Source: Hemerocallis citrina
Lineage: Eukaryota; Streptophyta; Magnoliopsida; Asparagales; Asphodelaceae
Assembly (NCBI GenBank): GCA_017893485.1
Contig: CM030358.1
Coordinates: 253,249,228-253,313,227 of the forward strand
Length of the DNA stretch: 64,000 nt
Reading direction: 5' to 3'
Within the stretch, counting starts at the first letter, position 1. Every line of letters begins with the position of its first letter. The position numbers and the translations under genes were made by a program. The notes below the pieces were generated by a model. It was not told the origin of the DNA. It made no database searches and saw only the letters and a program-made list of their open reading frames with translations. Of this stretch, positions 46,190 through 57,459 are shown piece after piece.

Positions 46190-47668
46190 TCATGGAGGCC
46201 CAACGGGGGGAGATTCCAAATCCTCCGGCAAAGCCATTGTGAAGGAGGATATCTCAGTGCACAACATTCTGCCTGCCAAGGGCATGGGTATTCATGTGTC
46301 ATTTTCTGGCGAAGATCTATAAGGCATCAAGATGCCTTATTGCGATGCATTGGTCATAAACATTTGCATGGCAAATCGTGAGGTACGGCGCATCCTGGTA
46401 GACAACAGAAGCTCTGAAAATATCATTTTCATGGCCACATTCGATGCTCTCAATCTCTCACAAGACCAGATCAAGCCAACCGGTTATAAACTCCATGGGT
46501 TCTCAGGCATACCCATCCAAGTCGAAGGAATCATCCCGCTCGATGTGACAGTAGAAAAAGCTCTCGCAACTTGAACAGAGGCATTAAACTTCATGGTAGT
46601 CAACATCAGAGCCACGTACAATGCCATATTCGGTAGCCCAGGCCTAGTAGCTTTCCATGCAGTCGCCTCCGCATTTCACATGAAGTGAAGTTTCCTATGT
46701 CATCAGGCATGGGCCAAGTTGCAGGAAGACAAGAGGCAGTGCGAGCATGCTACACTGCTACAATAGGGGGCTCGGTTCTTCCGCTCGATGCCATTGAACT
46801 ACCACCAGAAAGGAGCCACACAAACTCAGAGCCCGTGGATGAATTGGAAGAGATCCCTTTCACTCGAGAGGATTAGACCAAAAGTTTTCGTGTCAGCAAG
46901 ACCCTTCCTCTCCAAATCAAGAAGCGTCTCATTGCCTGTATAAGAGGGAATCAAGACATTCATCTGGACTGCAGCCAACATGCCAGGAATCCCTGGAGTC
47001 CTAACATGCACCACCTTAGTATGAGCCTAGATGCTAAGCCAGTCCAGCAATGGCACTGCAAATTTGTTCTCGAGAGGCTACAAGCAGTTAAAGAAGAGGT
47101 CGACAAACTCCTAGCCACACGCTTCATCCAAGAAGTTAACTACCCAAAGTGGTTAGCAAATGTGGTGATGGTTCAAAAAGCTCATGATAAGTTAAAAATG
47201 TGCATGGACTTTACAGATCTCAATAAGGCATGCCAAAAAGATCCATTCCCTCTCCCAAACATAAATGCACTGATCGGTGCCACATCGGGGCATGAACTCC
47301 TAACCTTCATGTATACATTCTTCGAGTATAATCAAATCCAGATGTTCCCACCTGACACCCCGAAGACGTCTTTCATCACAGATCGGGGTCTATACTACTA
47401 TCGAGTTATGCCTTTTGGCTTGAAAAATGTCGATGCTACTTATCAACGTCTGGTAAATAAGGTCTTCAAAAGTCAGATCAGCGAAAACATGGAGGTGTAC
47501 GTGGATTATATGTTAGCCAAAAGTCTCCGAAAAGAAGACCACATCATTGATCTCTAAGAAGCCTTTGAAGAATTACGCAAGTATAACAAGCAATTGAACC
47601 CTTCAAAATATGCTTTCGGAGTATCTTCTGGTAAATCATTGGGCTTCGCGGTTAGTCAAAGCAGAATC
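46190..47668 (+). pseudogene. E5 protease and reverse transcriptase, interrupted by E4
   Basis: The protease region 46332-46574 reads LVDNRSSENIIF where E4 has LVDNGSSVNILF. The reverse transcriptase block 47006-47557 keeps DFTDLNKACQKDPFPLPNI and YRVMPFGLKN, but the active site is YVDY rather than YVDD. The reading stops at 47668, inside SRIEA, where E4 is inserted. The continuation (NPEKF...) is at 61634. Confidence 0.85.
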
Positions 47669-47673
47669 GAAGC

Positions 47674-48333
47674 TGTTGCCGCTAAATTCGGTGTGGGGGC
47701 AAACAGATAGAACTTGTGGATTCTTAGGGAAACTGAATAGAAAACCTGTGTACCTGTTCCGTCGGGCGTCGATCGTCGCTCCCGCAGTGCACCTGCAAAA
47801 AGTGCGAGACACCGGGGTTGTTCCCGGCGACGCACCCTCCGACGCTCAAGTCAGTAATCTAGGAAGACTATGAATGAGCGTAAAAACTGGTGAAAGATTG
47901 ATTACCTCTTAATAGAGATGGATGGGGGGTATTTATAGGCATCTTAGAGAACCATTTGGGGATGTAATCCACGTGGCCTGATATAGAATAATCTCCTTGT
48001 AAACAGATTAGGAATGTCATCTGATAAGGTATATTCTGGTAATCAGATAAGGAATTTAATCCCCAAATCCCAGTGAAAAGATTGACGTTCATCAGGACCG
48101 TTGATCAAGATTGGTCAGGGATCCTGATTTTATCTTGTTGGGTGAGGTGTGTAGCGGGTTAAAACCCGCACCCTCTTGTTAGCGGATCCATTCGTGGGTT
48201 ATAGGGTCCCTGGGGAGAAGATCCAATACCCATTTTGGACTCTTTTGTAGAGAAATTACCGTTTTACCCTCGGGCTTCAAGATTCGTGCCTGATTTGGAC
48301 GGCTCCGATTAAACCCCATTTTTAGCCATATCA
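47674..48333 (-). mobile_element. E4 3' LTR (660 bp)
   Basis: The plus strand reads TGTTGCCGC...GCCATATCA. TATAAATA on the element strand is at 47937-47930, with CCCCCCATCC downstream. The polypurine tract CTTTAGGAGTGGGGGGCTCG lies at 48353-48334 on the minus strand. Confidence 0.93.
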
Positions 48334-48789
48334 CGAGCCCCCCACTCCTAAAGACTGAGTGCGATCAGACTTTAAGGAGTAGTCTAACTGTTTTAGTGGC
48401 TAGTGGAGTTGGATCGGAGTCCAATCGTGGGATCTTGAATCTGAAAAGGGGGCAGTGAGGTAATCCCTTTTGATCGGGCGGCGTTCTGGTGTGGACGTCT
48501 TCGTGGCTTTGTAATCTATCGGTGACCGTCTTGATCGCGTCCTTCTGTTGAGGGTCGCGTCTTTCCGGTGTCGCGACTCCGATCCTTCCCAGAGTTCGGC
48601 GACCCGGGCGCCGAGGTCAGGGATTGGTTCGGCGATTCTTTCCGACGGGAAGAGGGACCTCAGCGTGTTTGCGAGTCTGGAGAGAGGGCTCGTCGAAGTC
48701 AGAGGGCCAGATCTCCCACGTACGGGGGGTTGGAACCAAGGGCATTTGGCGGTCAATGCCAACCTTAGGCTTATAACAAGGTCGGTGGC
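48334..48789 (-). other. E4 spacer between the 3' LTR and array D'
   Basis: Begins with the polypurine tract next to the LTR. The rest is moderately GC-rich. Small open frames (48400-48898) occur on both strands without recognisable domains, so nothing further is claimed. Confidence 0.5.
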
Positions 48790-49880
48790 TAGAACGTTCG
48801 GGGCCGGTGCCGAACTCACGCGTGCAAAATGGTCGGTGTCAAGAATGCTCGGAGCTGGCGCCGAGGTTTCAGACTTGGAAATTTTTTGGAGATCTTGACT
48901 GCCGAACTCATGCGTGCAAAACGGTCGGTGTCAAGAACGCTCGGAGCTGGTGCCGAGGCTTCAAACTTGGAAATTCTTTGGAGATCTTGACTGCCGAACT
49001 CATGCGTGCAAAACGGTCGGTGTCAAGAACGCTCGGAGCTGGTGCCGAGGCTTCAGACTTGGAAATTTTTGGAGATCTTGACTGCCGAACTCACGCGTGC
49101 AAAACGGTCGGTGTCAAGAACGCTCGGAGCTGGCGCCGAGGCTTCAGACTTGGAAATTTTTTGGAGATCTTGACTGCCGAACTCATGCGTGCAAAACGGT
49201 CGGTGTCAAGAACGCTCGGAGCTGGTGCCGAGGCTGCAGACTTGGAAATTCTTTGGAGATCTTGACTGCCGAACTCATGCGTGCAAAACGGTCGGTGTCA
49301 AGAACGCTCGGAGCTGGTGCCGAGGCTCCAGACTTGGAAATTTTTTGGAGATCTTGACTGCCGAACTCATGTGTGCAAAACGGTCGGTGTCAAGAACGCT
49401 CGGAGCTGGTGCCGAGGCTCCAGACTTGGAAATTTTTTGGAGATCTTGACTGCCGAACTCATGCGTGCAAAACGGTCGGTGTCAAGAACGCTCGGAGCTG
49501 GTGCCGAGGCTTCAGACTTGGAAATTCTTTGGAGATCTTGACTGCCGAACGTATGCGTGCAAAACGGTCGGTGTCAAGAACGCTCGGAGCTGGTGCCGAG
49601 GCTCCAGACTTGGAAATTTTTTTGAGATCTTGACTGCCGAACTCATGCGTGCAAAACGGTCGGTGTCAAGAACGCTCGGAGCTGATGCCGAGGCTTCAGA
49701 CTTGGAAATTTTTGGAGATCTTGACTGCCGAACTCATGCGTGCAAAACGGTCGGTGTCAAGAACGCTCGGAGCTGGTGCCAAGGCTCCAGACTTGGAAAT
49801 TTTTTGGAGATCTTGACTGCCGAACTCATGCGTGCAAAACGGTCGGTGTCAAGAATGCTCGGAGCTGGTGCCGAGGCATG
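48790..49880 (-). repeat. E4 tandem array D', 92-bp unit, about twelve copies
   Basis: The plus-strand unit contains GCAAAACGGTCGGTGTCAAG, GGAGCTGGTGCCGAGGC and GGAGATCTTGACTGCCGAAC. Identical starts occur every 92 bp (for example 49097, 49189, 49281, 49373, 49465), except where a T run shortens a unit. Because 92 is not a multiple of three, overlapping 86-codon frames appear in series; these are by-products. The core matches array D of N1. The array lies upstream of the antisense gene promoter. Confidence 0.92.
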
Positions 49881-50100
49881 AGAATCGACGGTTCTGACGA
49901 ATGTGACGGTCTCTGGGTTTCTGACAGATGTGACGTCCATTAATGCTGCGTCCCCTGGGCTTCTGCTGACGTGACTATCATTAATGAGCCATTTGGCTAG
50001 GCGCGGCGAACAAGGCGACGTTTGGAGTCGCCTTTTGTCGTTTTGTGGGAGTGGGCCTGCAGTAAAAGCCCATTAACCTCGATTTGCGTGCTGGCTCTTC

Positions 50101-50107
50101 TATAAAA
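50101..50107 (+). promoter_or_regulatory. TATA box of the E4 antisense gene
   Basis: TATAAAA followed by CCCCCACCCCC lies about 150 nt before the ATG at 50258, after the end of array D'. It points against the direction of E4 transcription. Confidence 0.6.
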
Positions 50108-50257
50108 CCCCCACCCCCTCTTCATTTTTCACTTTTCATCTCTTCGCTCTGGTGTTTTTGTTTGTTCTTGCTTGAGCTCCAGGTGATCGCTGATCTTTTT
50201 CCGGCAAACTTTCCGACGACATCTCCGTTAAGGTAATTTATACTTTAGTTTCTAAAC

Positions 50258-52372
50258 ATGTCTGTCTCTTCTTCTTCGTCCGAGCCCTCCCTCGAAGTCA
50301 CCGAAGCTCCGATCACTAGCCGACCTCACAAAAACAAGAAGGTGTTCGGCAAAGATTCTATTGTGGAGGAGCCGAAGCGCATGGGGGAGTTCGGTCAGTT
50401 ACCGGGGCCATTAACTGGGCTTCACAGGGTTCGGGATCTTCCGGAGGAGGACGCCGAACGCATCGTGTACGGGAGGGCCCGGACATTCGAAGAGAATCCG
50501 GCGAGGGAGATGACAGAGGCTGACGAGACAGCGTCGATCCTTCGGGAAGAGGACTTGGGAGTGATTCGGGACTGCTTTCAGATCCCGGAGGAGTACGAGC
50601 TTATATTACCGGGTCCCGGCATTAGGGCCAACTCGCCGTTGCCGGTAACCGTGTGTTGCTGGCCGGTCGACGCCTTCATAGCCGGGGCTCGGCTGCCTCT
50701 CCACCCGTTCGCGGTTGCTGTATTAAGATGGCTTGGGGTCAGCCCCATCCAACTTATGCCGAACGCGTGGAGAGTAATAAACGGCTTCGTACTTCACTGC
50801 CAAGCCGCGGGGATTGAGCCGGAGCTGAACGTGCTTCGGACCATCTACCAACCACATCAGGGGAACAGGTCGGCGTACCGATTTTACTTGACTCCGAGGC
50901 ACGGAGGTCGGCTCGTCGTGTGCCCTGACTCCATCAAATACTGGCGCGAGAAGTACCTTCTGGTGCGCAGTCCGGAGGCCTGGCCCATTCCCGCGAGTTG
51001 GGTGGAGGGTGTGCCGAAGAAAGTGAAGGCGCTGCCAACACTTCGGCCCGAAGAAGAGGAGGCTGTACGGGTACTCCTGGGTCGACCAAAGCTAGACTGG
51101 AAGGACTTGACCGATGACGTCCTGTTCGGGGGAGGGCTCGTTCATGCCGGCCCCAGTACGCGGCTTTCTTTATTTATTATTGTTACTTTACTTTGTGCGC
51201 TTTTATTTTTCATAGCTTGTTCCGAACTAACAGACTTATCTTATGGTGCAGAGTCCATGGATTATCAGGCGGTGCTGGCGCTGAGGGCAGGCCTCGCCAA
51301 CAAGGTGCCGAAGAAGAGGAAGAGGGTGGTCTCGAAGCTGCCGGCGGCAAAGGCTCCGAAGGTCGTCGAAGCGGCCGACGAGGTGGAGATTCTGGAGAAC
51401 CCGGCTTCCGACACCGTAGTCGCTTCGTCGTCGACCAAGGTCGGCGAGTTTCCCGTCGCCGCCGCCCTCAACATGCCTACGCCACCGCTGTCGAAGGCGG
51501 CGGAGGAGCTCTTGACCGAGGCCCACAAAAGGATCCACGTCCTGGACTGGCAGGTTCGGAAGCACGATGGGTTCCTCGGCAATTCTCTGGCGAGCATGGA
51601 GGCCATCAAGCACCTCGCCACGCCGAAGGATCGGGCGGCCATGGAGGCCGGACGGGAGGGAGACGACGTTATCGAGATAGCGCGCTCGGCGGTATCGGTA
51701 AGCGTCGTATCTACCCCCTCTTTTTATGCTGACCTTTTCAAGTTGGAATTTTCTGACTCCCTTGATTTTTAATTGTAGATCGTCGTACACTTCGGGCACC
51801 TCACTGAGAGGATGGCGGCTCAGGAGAAGGAGATGAAGAAGGAATCCGACCAAGCTCGGAAGGAGAAGGCCCGGATTAAGACCGAGCTCGACAAGCTCGA
51901 GCTGAACTTCGAGGCCAAGTCGGCGAGGGTCAACTACCTCGAGGACAGGGTCACGACGCTGGAGGGCCAACTCCGTCAGCAAAAGGAGGAGGCGGCCAAG
52001 CAGTTGGCCGAGGCGGCCGAGGCCCAAGCGGCGGCGGTGAAGAAGGCGGAGGATGCGACCATGGAGAAGGCGCAGAGCTTCCTCGCCCAAAACATGGCCA
52101 AGGCCTTCGCCGACGCTCTCGCCCGGGTGAAGGAGGCCTATCCCTCCGTGGACTGCTCGGGTTGGAGGTTGTTCCCGGGGTACGTCGAAGGCTTTGACCC
52201 CGAATCGGAGGGGGAAGAAGAAGAGGAGGAGGAGAGGGGCGACGACGAGCCTTTGGTCGATCCCCCCGCCGGAGCTCAGGGGTCGATGGTTACCCCCTTG
52301 GCGACGGTTGCCCCTTCGGAGGCGTCGCCCTCGACCCCCTCTCGCCGCCCCGGGAAAGAGGTCGCGCCCTGA
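50258..52372 (+). CDS. E4 antisense gene 1: spliced 645-aa protein, putative gypsy-type transposon domain
   Basis: Exons 50258-51155, 51252-51697 and 51779-52372; introns of 96 and 81 bp, both GT-AG, with the joined frame open. Exon 1 carries a domain with ARLPLHPFAVAVLRWLGVSP, QLMPNAWRVINGF and YREKYLLV-like text, resembling the plant 'putative gypsy type transposon' (Transposase_28) family. Exon 2 holds VPKKRKRVV near residues 316-324, a classical nuclear localisation signal. Exon 3 is a long coiled coil (KIKTELDKLELNFEAKSAR...EEAAKQLAEAAEAQAAA) ending in an acidic E-rich tail. The gene is antisense to E4 gag-pol. Tat-lineage elements such as Grande are known to carry antisense ORFs; the role is unknown. 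Without splicing the frame would end at 51772. Confidence 0.75.
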
Positions 52373-52564
52373 CTCCGTTTGTTTTTTTTCTTTGTTTTTG
52401 GTTGTTTTTGTCGTGTAACGCCTAATAGCGGACTGGCCACCGCTACCTTTTTGAAATGAATGAAAAACACAACTTTTTGGGCTCGATTTCTTGTCTTTGT
52501 CCGTTGATTGTTGAGTGCTCGAGCGTTTGTTTGAAAGAAGCCCCCGAAGTCTGGGACTTAGACA

Positions 52565-53524
52565 ATGCCTGAATTTCTGTTGCTTGTTTGCGTTTCTTTT
52601 CAGCTCGCTGTGGTAGCTCAGGGGGTCGAGCGTACAGGGTCGGATGACAAGGTTCGCGCCGAGGCGGGCCTCGGGGCGACGAGGCTAAGTCTGGCGAGGT
52701 GTAGAGAGCGACTTTACGAAGTCGAGCTGGGACTGCGCCGAGCAGAAAGCGAGCGAAACCAGCTTCAGCTCATCTTAGGGCAGCGGGACAGCGACATTCA
52801 GCGTCTGGAAGGCAGGATTGCCGAGATGACCCCCTCGGGTCAGGACGAGAGTTCGGCGGCGGCCTTTACCAGTAGTCTTCGGACTAAGTGCTTTCGCCAC
52901 ACATTGTCCAAGGTAACGGCGGAGAGGGACGATCTGCTTTCGGAGATTCAGCATTTGCAAACTGTGGAGACTAAGCTTCGAATGGAAGGAGAGGAGTTGA
53001 CGACTAAGGTGGCCAAGCTTACAGCTGAACGGGATGAATTGGCGGCCGAAGTCGATGTGTTGAAGAGAGCCACTGTTGATAGGAGCATCGAAGTCACTCA
53101 TCTTCGCCACCTCATCGCGAGTCACGTAGGCGTTCCGAGCTCGACAGTACCGGCCTGCTTCGAGGCCGAGGCGCAAGATGGCTCGTTGAGGGGTCGGATC
53201 TCCGAACTGGAAGCAGAGGTAGCTCGCCTCAGACCGCGTTCGGGGCCAATCAATGTGAGGAGCACTTCATGTACCCGAGCGGAGAGCGAGCGTGGCATCA
53301 CCTTTTACGAGATGGCGACCCGTGCGCGCCTCGGTCATCCGAGCCCGGGGGACGCGCAGAGTTCAGTGGCAATTTCGTCAAGCGGCGCATCCGTCGGCGT
53401 ATCTTCCAGAAGTAGTGCCGAGGACACGTCCCAGCTCGCTGGCCTGGGATCGGGTTCCGGAGGCAAACGTCGTCGACCTCAAGTGTCCCTGAAGAGGAGC
53501 ATCCCTGCATCTCGAAGGCGTTGA
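52565..53524 (+). CDS. E4 antisense ORF 2: coiled-coil, basic C-terminus (319 aa)
   Basis: The open frame starts MPEFLLLVC. The sequence TTTCTTTTCAG at about 52592-52602 looks like a splice acceptor, so the true exon may start at 52603 and be joined to an upstream exon, perhaps as the end of gene 1 by alternative splicing. The body is coiled coil (RRAESERNQLQLILGQRDSD, KVTAERDDLLSEIQHLQ, TAERDELAAEVDVLK). The C-terminus is basic (GGKRRRPQVSLKRS) and may be a nuclear signal. AATAAA at 53617-53622 follows the stop. No known family is recognised. It resembles myosin-tail-like fillers seen beside plant transposon-type domains. Confidence 0.6.
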   Translation: MPEFLLLVCVSFQLAVVAQGVERTGSDDKVRAEAGLGATRLSLARCRERLYEVELGLRRAESERNQLQLILGQRDSDIQRLEGRIAEMTPSGQDESSAAAFTSSLRTKCFRHTLSKVTAERDDLLSEIQHLQTVETKLRMEGEELTTKVAKLTAERDELAAEVDVLKRATVDRSIEVTHLRHLIASHVGVPSSTVPACFEAEAQDGSLRGRISELEAEVARLRPRSGPINVRSTSCTRAESERGITFYEMATRARLGHPSPGDAQSSVAISSSGASVGVSSRSSAEDTSQLAGLGSGSGGKRRRPQVSLKRSIPASRRR

Positions 53525-53779
53525 TGGCTCCGAGTTTAGTGTCTTGTAATTTGCGCTTTTCAGTTCCTTGTAATCTTTAGTACCTTGTAATCTTGATGTA
53601 TGTAAGGGTTGCTTTTAATAAAATTGGAATCGGTTTAATTGTCGTCGTTGCCCAATTTTTCTTCTAGTCGTGGAGTTGTGGAACCGAGGTTTGAGACTTG
53701 GTGTTTTTGTTTAGTCTTGACTGCCGAACTTAAGCCTGTAATACAGTCGGTGGCAAAAACGCTCGGCAACCAAGTGTTA

Positions 53780-55045
53780 GAGTCTGAACCTTTCAACAGC
53801 TGTGGGAGCAATTCCGAATGGCGAGCTACTTCTAGCTCGCTTAGGAGCGAACTTGCGGAGTAGAGTCGAACCAAGTGTTGGACTCCGTACCATTCAACGG
53901 CTGTGGGAGCAATTCCGAATGGCGAGCTACTTCTAGCTCGCTTAGGAGCGAACTTGCGGAGTAGAGTCGAACCAAGTGTTGGACTCCGTACCATTCAACG
54001 GCTGTGGGAGCAATTCCGAATGGCGAGCTACTTCTAGCTCGCTTAGGAGCGAACTTGCGGAGTAGAGTCGAACCAAGTGTTGGACTCCGTACCATTCAAC
54101 GGCTGTGGGAGCAATTCCGAATGGCGAGCTACTTCTAGATCGCTTGGAAGCGAACTTGCGAATTAGAATCGAACCAAGTGTTGGACTCCGAAACCATCGT
54201 AAGATTAAGGGCGTGGGAGCAATTCCGAATGGCGAACTACCCCTAGCTCGCTTCGGAGCGAACTTGCGGAGTAGAGTCGAACCAAGTGTTGGACTCCGTA
54301 CCATTCAACGGCTGTGGGAGCAATTCCGAATGGCGACATACTTCTAGATCGCTTGGAAGCGAACTTGTGAAGTAGAATCGAACCAAGTATTGGACTCCGG
54401 AACCATCGTAAGATTAAGGGCGTGGGAGCAATTCCGAATGGCGAACTACCCCTAGCTCGCTTCGGAGCAAACTTGCAGAGTAGAGTCGAACCAAGTGTTG
54501 GACTCTGTACCATTCAACGGCTGTGGGAGCAATTCCGAATGGCGAGCTACTTCTAGATCGCTTGGAAGCGAACTTGCGAAGTAGAATCGAACCAAGTGTT
54601 GGACTCCGGAACCATCGTAAGATTAAGGGCGTGGGAGCAATTCCGAATGGCGAACTACCCCTAGCTCGCTTCGGAGCGAACTTGCGGAGTAGAGTCGAAC
54701 CAAGTGTTGGACTCCGTACCATTCAACGGCTGTGGGAGCAATTCCGAATGGCGAACTACTTCTAGATCGCTTGGAAGCGAACTTGTGAAGTAGAATCGAA
54801 CCAAGTGTTGGACTCCGGAACCATCGTAAGGTTAAGGGCGTGGGAGCAATTCCGAATGGCGAACTACCCCTAGCTCGCTTCGGAGCGAACTTGCGGAGTA
54901 GAGTCGAACCAAGTGTTGGACTCCGTACCATTCAACGGCTGTGGGAGCAATTCCGAATGGTGAGCTACTTCTAGATCGCTTGGAAGCGAACTTGCGAAGT
55001 AGAATCGAACCAAGTGTTGAACTCCGGAACCGTCGTAAGATTAGA
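53780..55045 (-). repeat. E4 tandem array A', about 101-105-bp unit, with a 209-bp dimer
   Basis: The plus-strand unit contains GGAGCAATTCCGAATGGCGA and ACCAAGTGTTGGACTCCG. The first three copies (from about 53804) are near-identical monomers of about 100 bp. From 54105 two variants alternate, one ending CCATTCAACGGCTGTGG and one ending ATCGTAAGATTAAGGGCGTG, giving a 209-bp period (54105, 54314, 54523, 54732, 54941). In element orientation this is the same family as array A of N1. Confidence 0.92.
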
Positions 55046-55215
55046 GAGTTAAAAGCAGAGAGATGTAGTAACAGCGAGAATATGAAAAAACTTTATTTAT
55101 TAATATCTAATGATCGGCCGCTTCTAAAGTTGCTAGCCGTTATTACAATGAAAAAAATAAAAGGAAAAAATCACTACTAGTAAAGAAAAAGGAATGGTTC
55201 GACATCCTGAGTTAC

Positions 55216-57459
55216 TTAGAGGGGCGTGGTTGCCTTCTCTTGGTATTTCAGAAGATGGTCGGCATTCCAAGTCCTGGGAATCTTCCTGCCTTCGAGATCT
55301 TCTAGCTTGTAAGCGCCGGGGCGGATCACTTTTGAGATTTTGTATGGTCCCTCCCAATTCGGGGCCAGTTTGCTTTTCTGTCCGGGGAACGAGATGGCCA
55401 ATTTTCGAAGGACCAGGTCCCCTTCTTTGAGGTCCGTTGGTCGGACCCTTTTGTTGTATGCCAGTTCGATTCTCCTTCGGTAAGCTTGCTGGCGTATGGC
55501 CGCCCTCTCTCGGATTTCATCTATCAGATCTAAGCTTGCTCTGAGTTCTCTAGCGTTCTGCTCTTCTTGATAAGCCATCAAACAAGGAGAGGGTATGCCG
55601 ACTTCTAGGGGGATGATAGCCTCGGCCCCATAGGTGAGATTAAATGGGCTCTCGCTCGTTGGGGTCCGCTTAGTGGTGCGGTGATTCCAGAGTACGTTCG
55701 GCAGCTGATCGACCCACAGTCCTTTGGAACACTTGTCTAATCTCTTCTTGATGCCTGAAAGAATCTGTCGGTTGGCATTCTCTGCTTGGCCATTCGACTG
55801 AGGATGGGAGACGGAGGAGAATCGGTGTTGTATGGAGAGGTCCTCACATAAGGCTCGGAAGGCGGCCCCAGTAAATTGTGTTCCATTATCCGTGACTATG
55901 ACTCGGGGAACGCCGAACCGGCAAATCACATTTTTCTAGAAGAAATGAACGACCCTATGCTCGGTGATTGTAGCCAGGGGCTCGGCTTCTATCCATTTAG
56001 AGAAATAGTCGACTGCCACGACTAGGAACTTTAACTGCCCGGGGGCTGGAGGAAACGGTCCTAGTAAATCCATCCCCCACATAGCAAAGGGGATTGGACT
56101 TGATAGGGAGGTTAGCGGTGCTTGCGGAAGGCGTCGGATGTCTGCATACTTTTGACTGGAGCTGCACTGCCGAACGTGTCGTTCCGCGTCCCGTAGGAGA
56201 GTGGGCCAGTAATATCCATAGTTCAACACTTTGCGCGCTAGAGCCCTGGACCCAGAATGAGCTCCGCCGATGCCCTCATGGAGTTCCTGCAGGGCGTAGT
56301 CGGCTTGGCCGGGGGACAGGCACCTTAGGTAAGGCCGACCATCCACCTGGGTGAAGGAGCGTTTATATAAGATGCCTTCGATCAAAGTGAAACGCTCGGC
56401 TCGGGTCCTGATTCTTCGTGCTTCCCTTGGGTCTTCAGGGAGGAGTCCGTCCTTTAAGAATTCGACAATGGGCTTCATCCAATTATCTTCGAGGAGGACG
56501 GGAAATGTCTCAACGGAGTCTGGCGCTTCGTCCTCTATGCTCGGCTTCAGGAGGACTTCTATCAAAACGGTCTGTTCCAGACCTTGAAGGGAAGAGGAGG
56601 CTAACTTGGATAAGGCGTCGGCCTGAGCATTTTCTTCTTGGGGGATCCTTTGGATGAGAGCCTCGTCGAACAGCACCATGAGGCTCTTTACTTTGGACAA
56701 GTATTTAGCCATTCTATCGTCGCGGGCTTCATACTCGCCGAGGACCTGGTTGACAATCAACTGGGAATCGCTGAAGATCTGTAGCCGTTGTGCCCCAGCA
56801 TTTCGGGCCATTCGAAGCCCGGCTATTAGTGCTTCATATTCGGCCTCGTTGTTCGAGGCTTTGAAATTTATCCGGAGGGAGTATTGGAGGATGAAGTCAT
56901 CTGGTCCTGCCAGGATGACTCCCGCCCCGCTTCCCTCGCTACAAGAGGACCCATCAACGTAGACCGAACAGATGGGGGGTCCCTTTGCTGCTTGGCTAGA
57001 CTCGGGGATTGTAGTCTCAACTATGAATTCGGCCAGCGCCTGTGCCTTGATTGCAGTCCGAGGCTGATAAGTTATATCGTGCTGGCTCAGCTCGATCGAC
57101 CACTTCATGAGGCGACCGGAAGTCTCGGGTTTGTGAAGAATCTGTTTCAGCGGCTGGTCGGTAAGGACGACCACCGAATGGGACTGAAAGTAGGGTCTAA
57201 GTTTTCTCGCGGCCATTACCAGGGCATACGCCATTTTCTCAATCTTCGGGTACCGGAGTTCGGCGTCCCGGAGCACCTTGCTAACGTAGTAAATGGGCTT
57301 CTGAGCCCTTTCTTCTTCTCTGACTAAGACCGCACTAAGTGTCTGTTCGGAAGCTGCCAGGTAGAGGTAGAGTGGTTCGCCGGGTATTGGTTTGCTAAGG
57401 AGAGGTGGATTGACGAGGTAAGCTTTAAGCTGGTCGAAGGAGTCTTGTTGCTGCTGCCC
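55216..57459 (-). pseudogene. E4 RNase H, second (archaeal-type) RNase H and integrase
   Basis: One frame with the upstream gag-pol, interrupted by TAG at 57460-57462 and at 55936-55938, each replacing a tryptophan codon of the family. After 57460 comes the first RNase H (AASEQTLSAVLVREEERAQKP, VLTDQPLKQIL). The second RNase H has VYVDGSSCSEGSGAGV, NNEAEYEALIAG and FSDSQL, the extra archaeal-type domain typical of the Tat lineage. Integrase has HEGIGGAHSG and QCSSSQK (second zinc cysteine replaced by serine), then WGMDLLGPFPP, VTDNGTQFTG and HPQSNGQAEN. The C-terminal region GDLVLRK...LAPNWEGPYKI has no chromodomain. Ends at 55216. Confidence 0.85.

Noticed and set aside
48790..49880. Regular repeats as a possible CRISPR array
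   Set aside because: Units are contiguous 92-bp tandem repeats without unique spacers, in a plant retrotransposon, with no cas genes.
48807..49943. Series of 86-138-codon plus-strand frames sharing the same protein text
   Set aside because: They are the 92-bp tandem repeat read in rotating frames, not a gene family.
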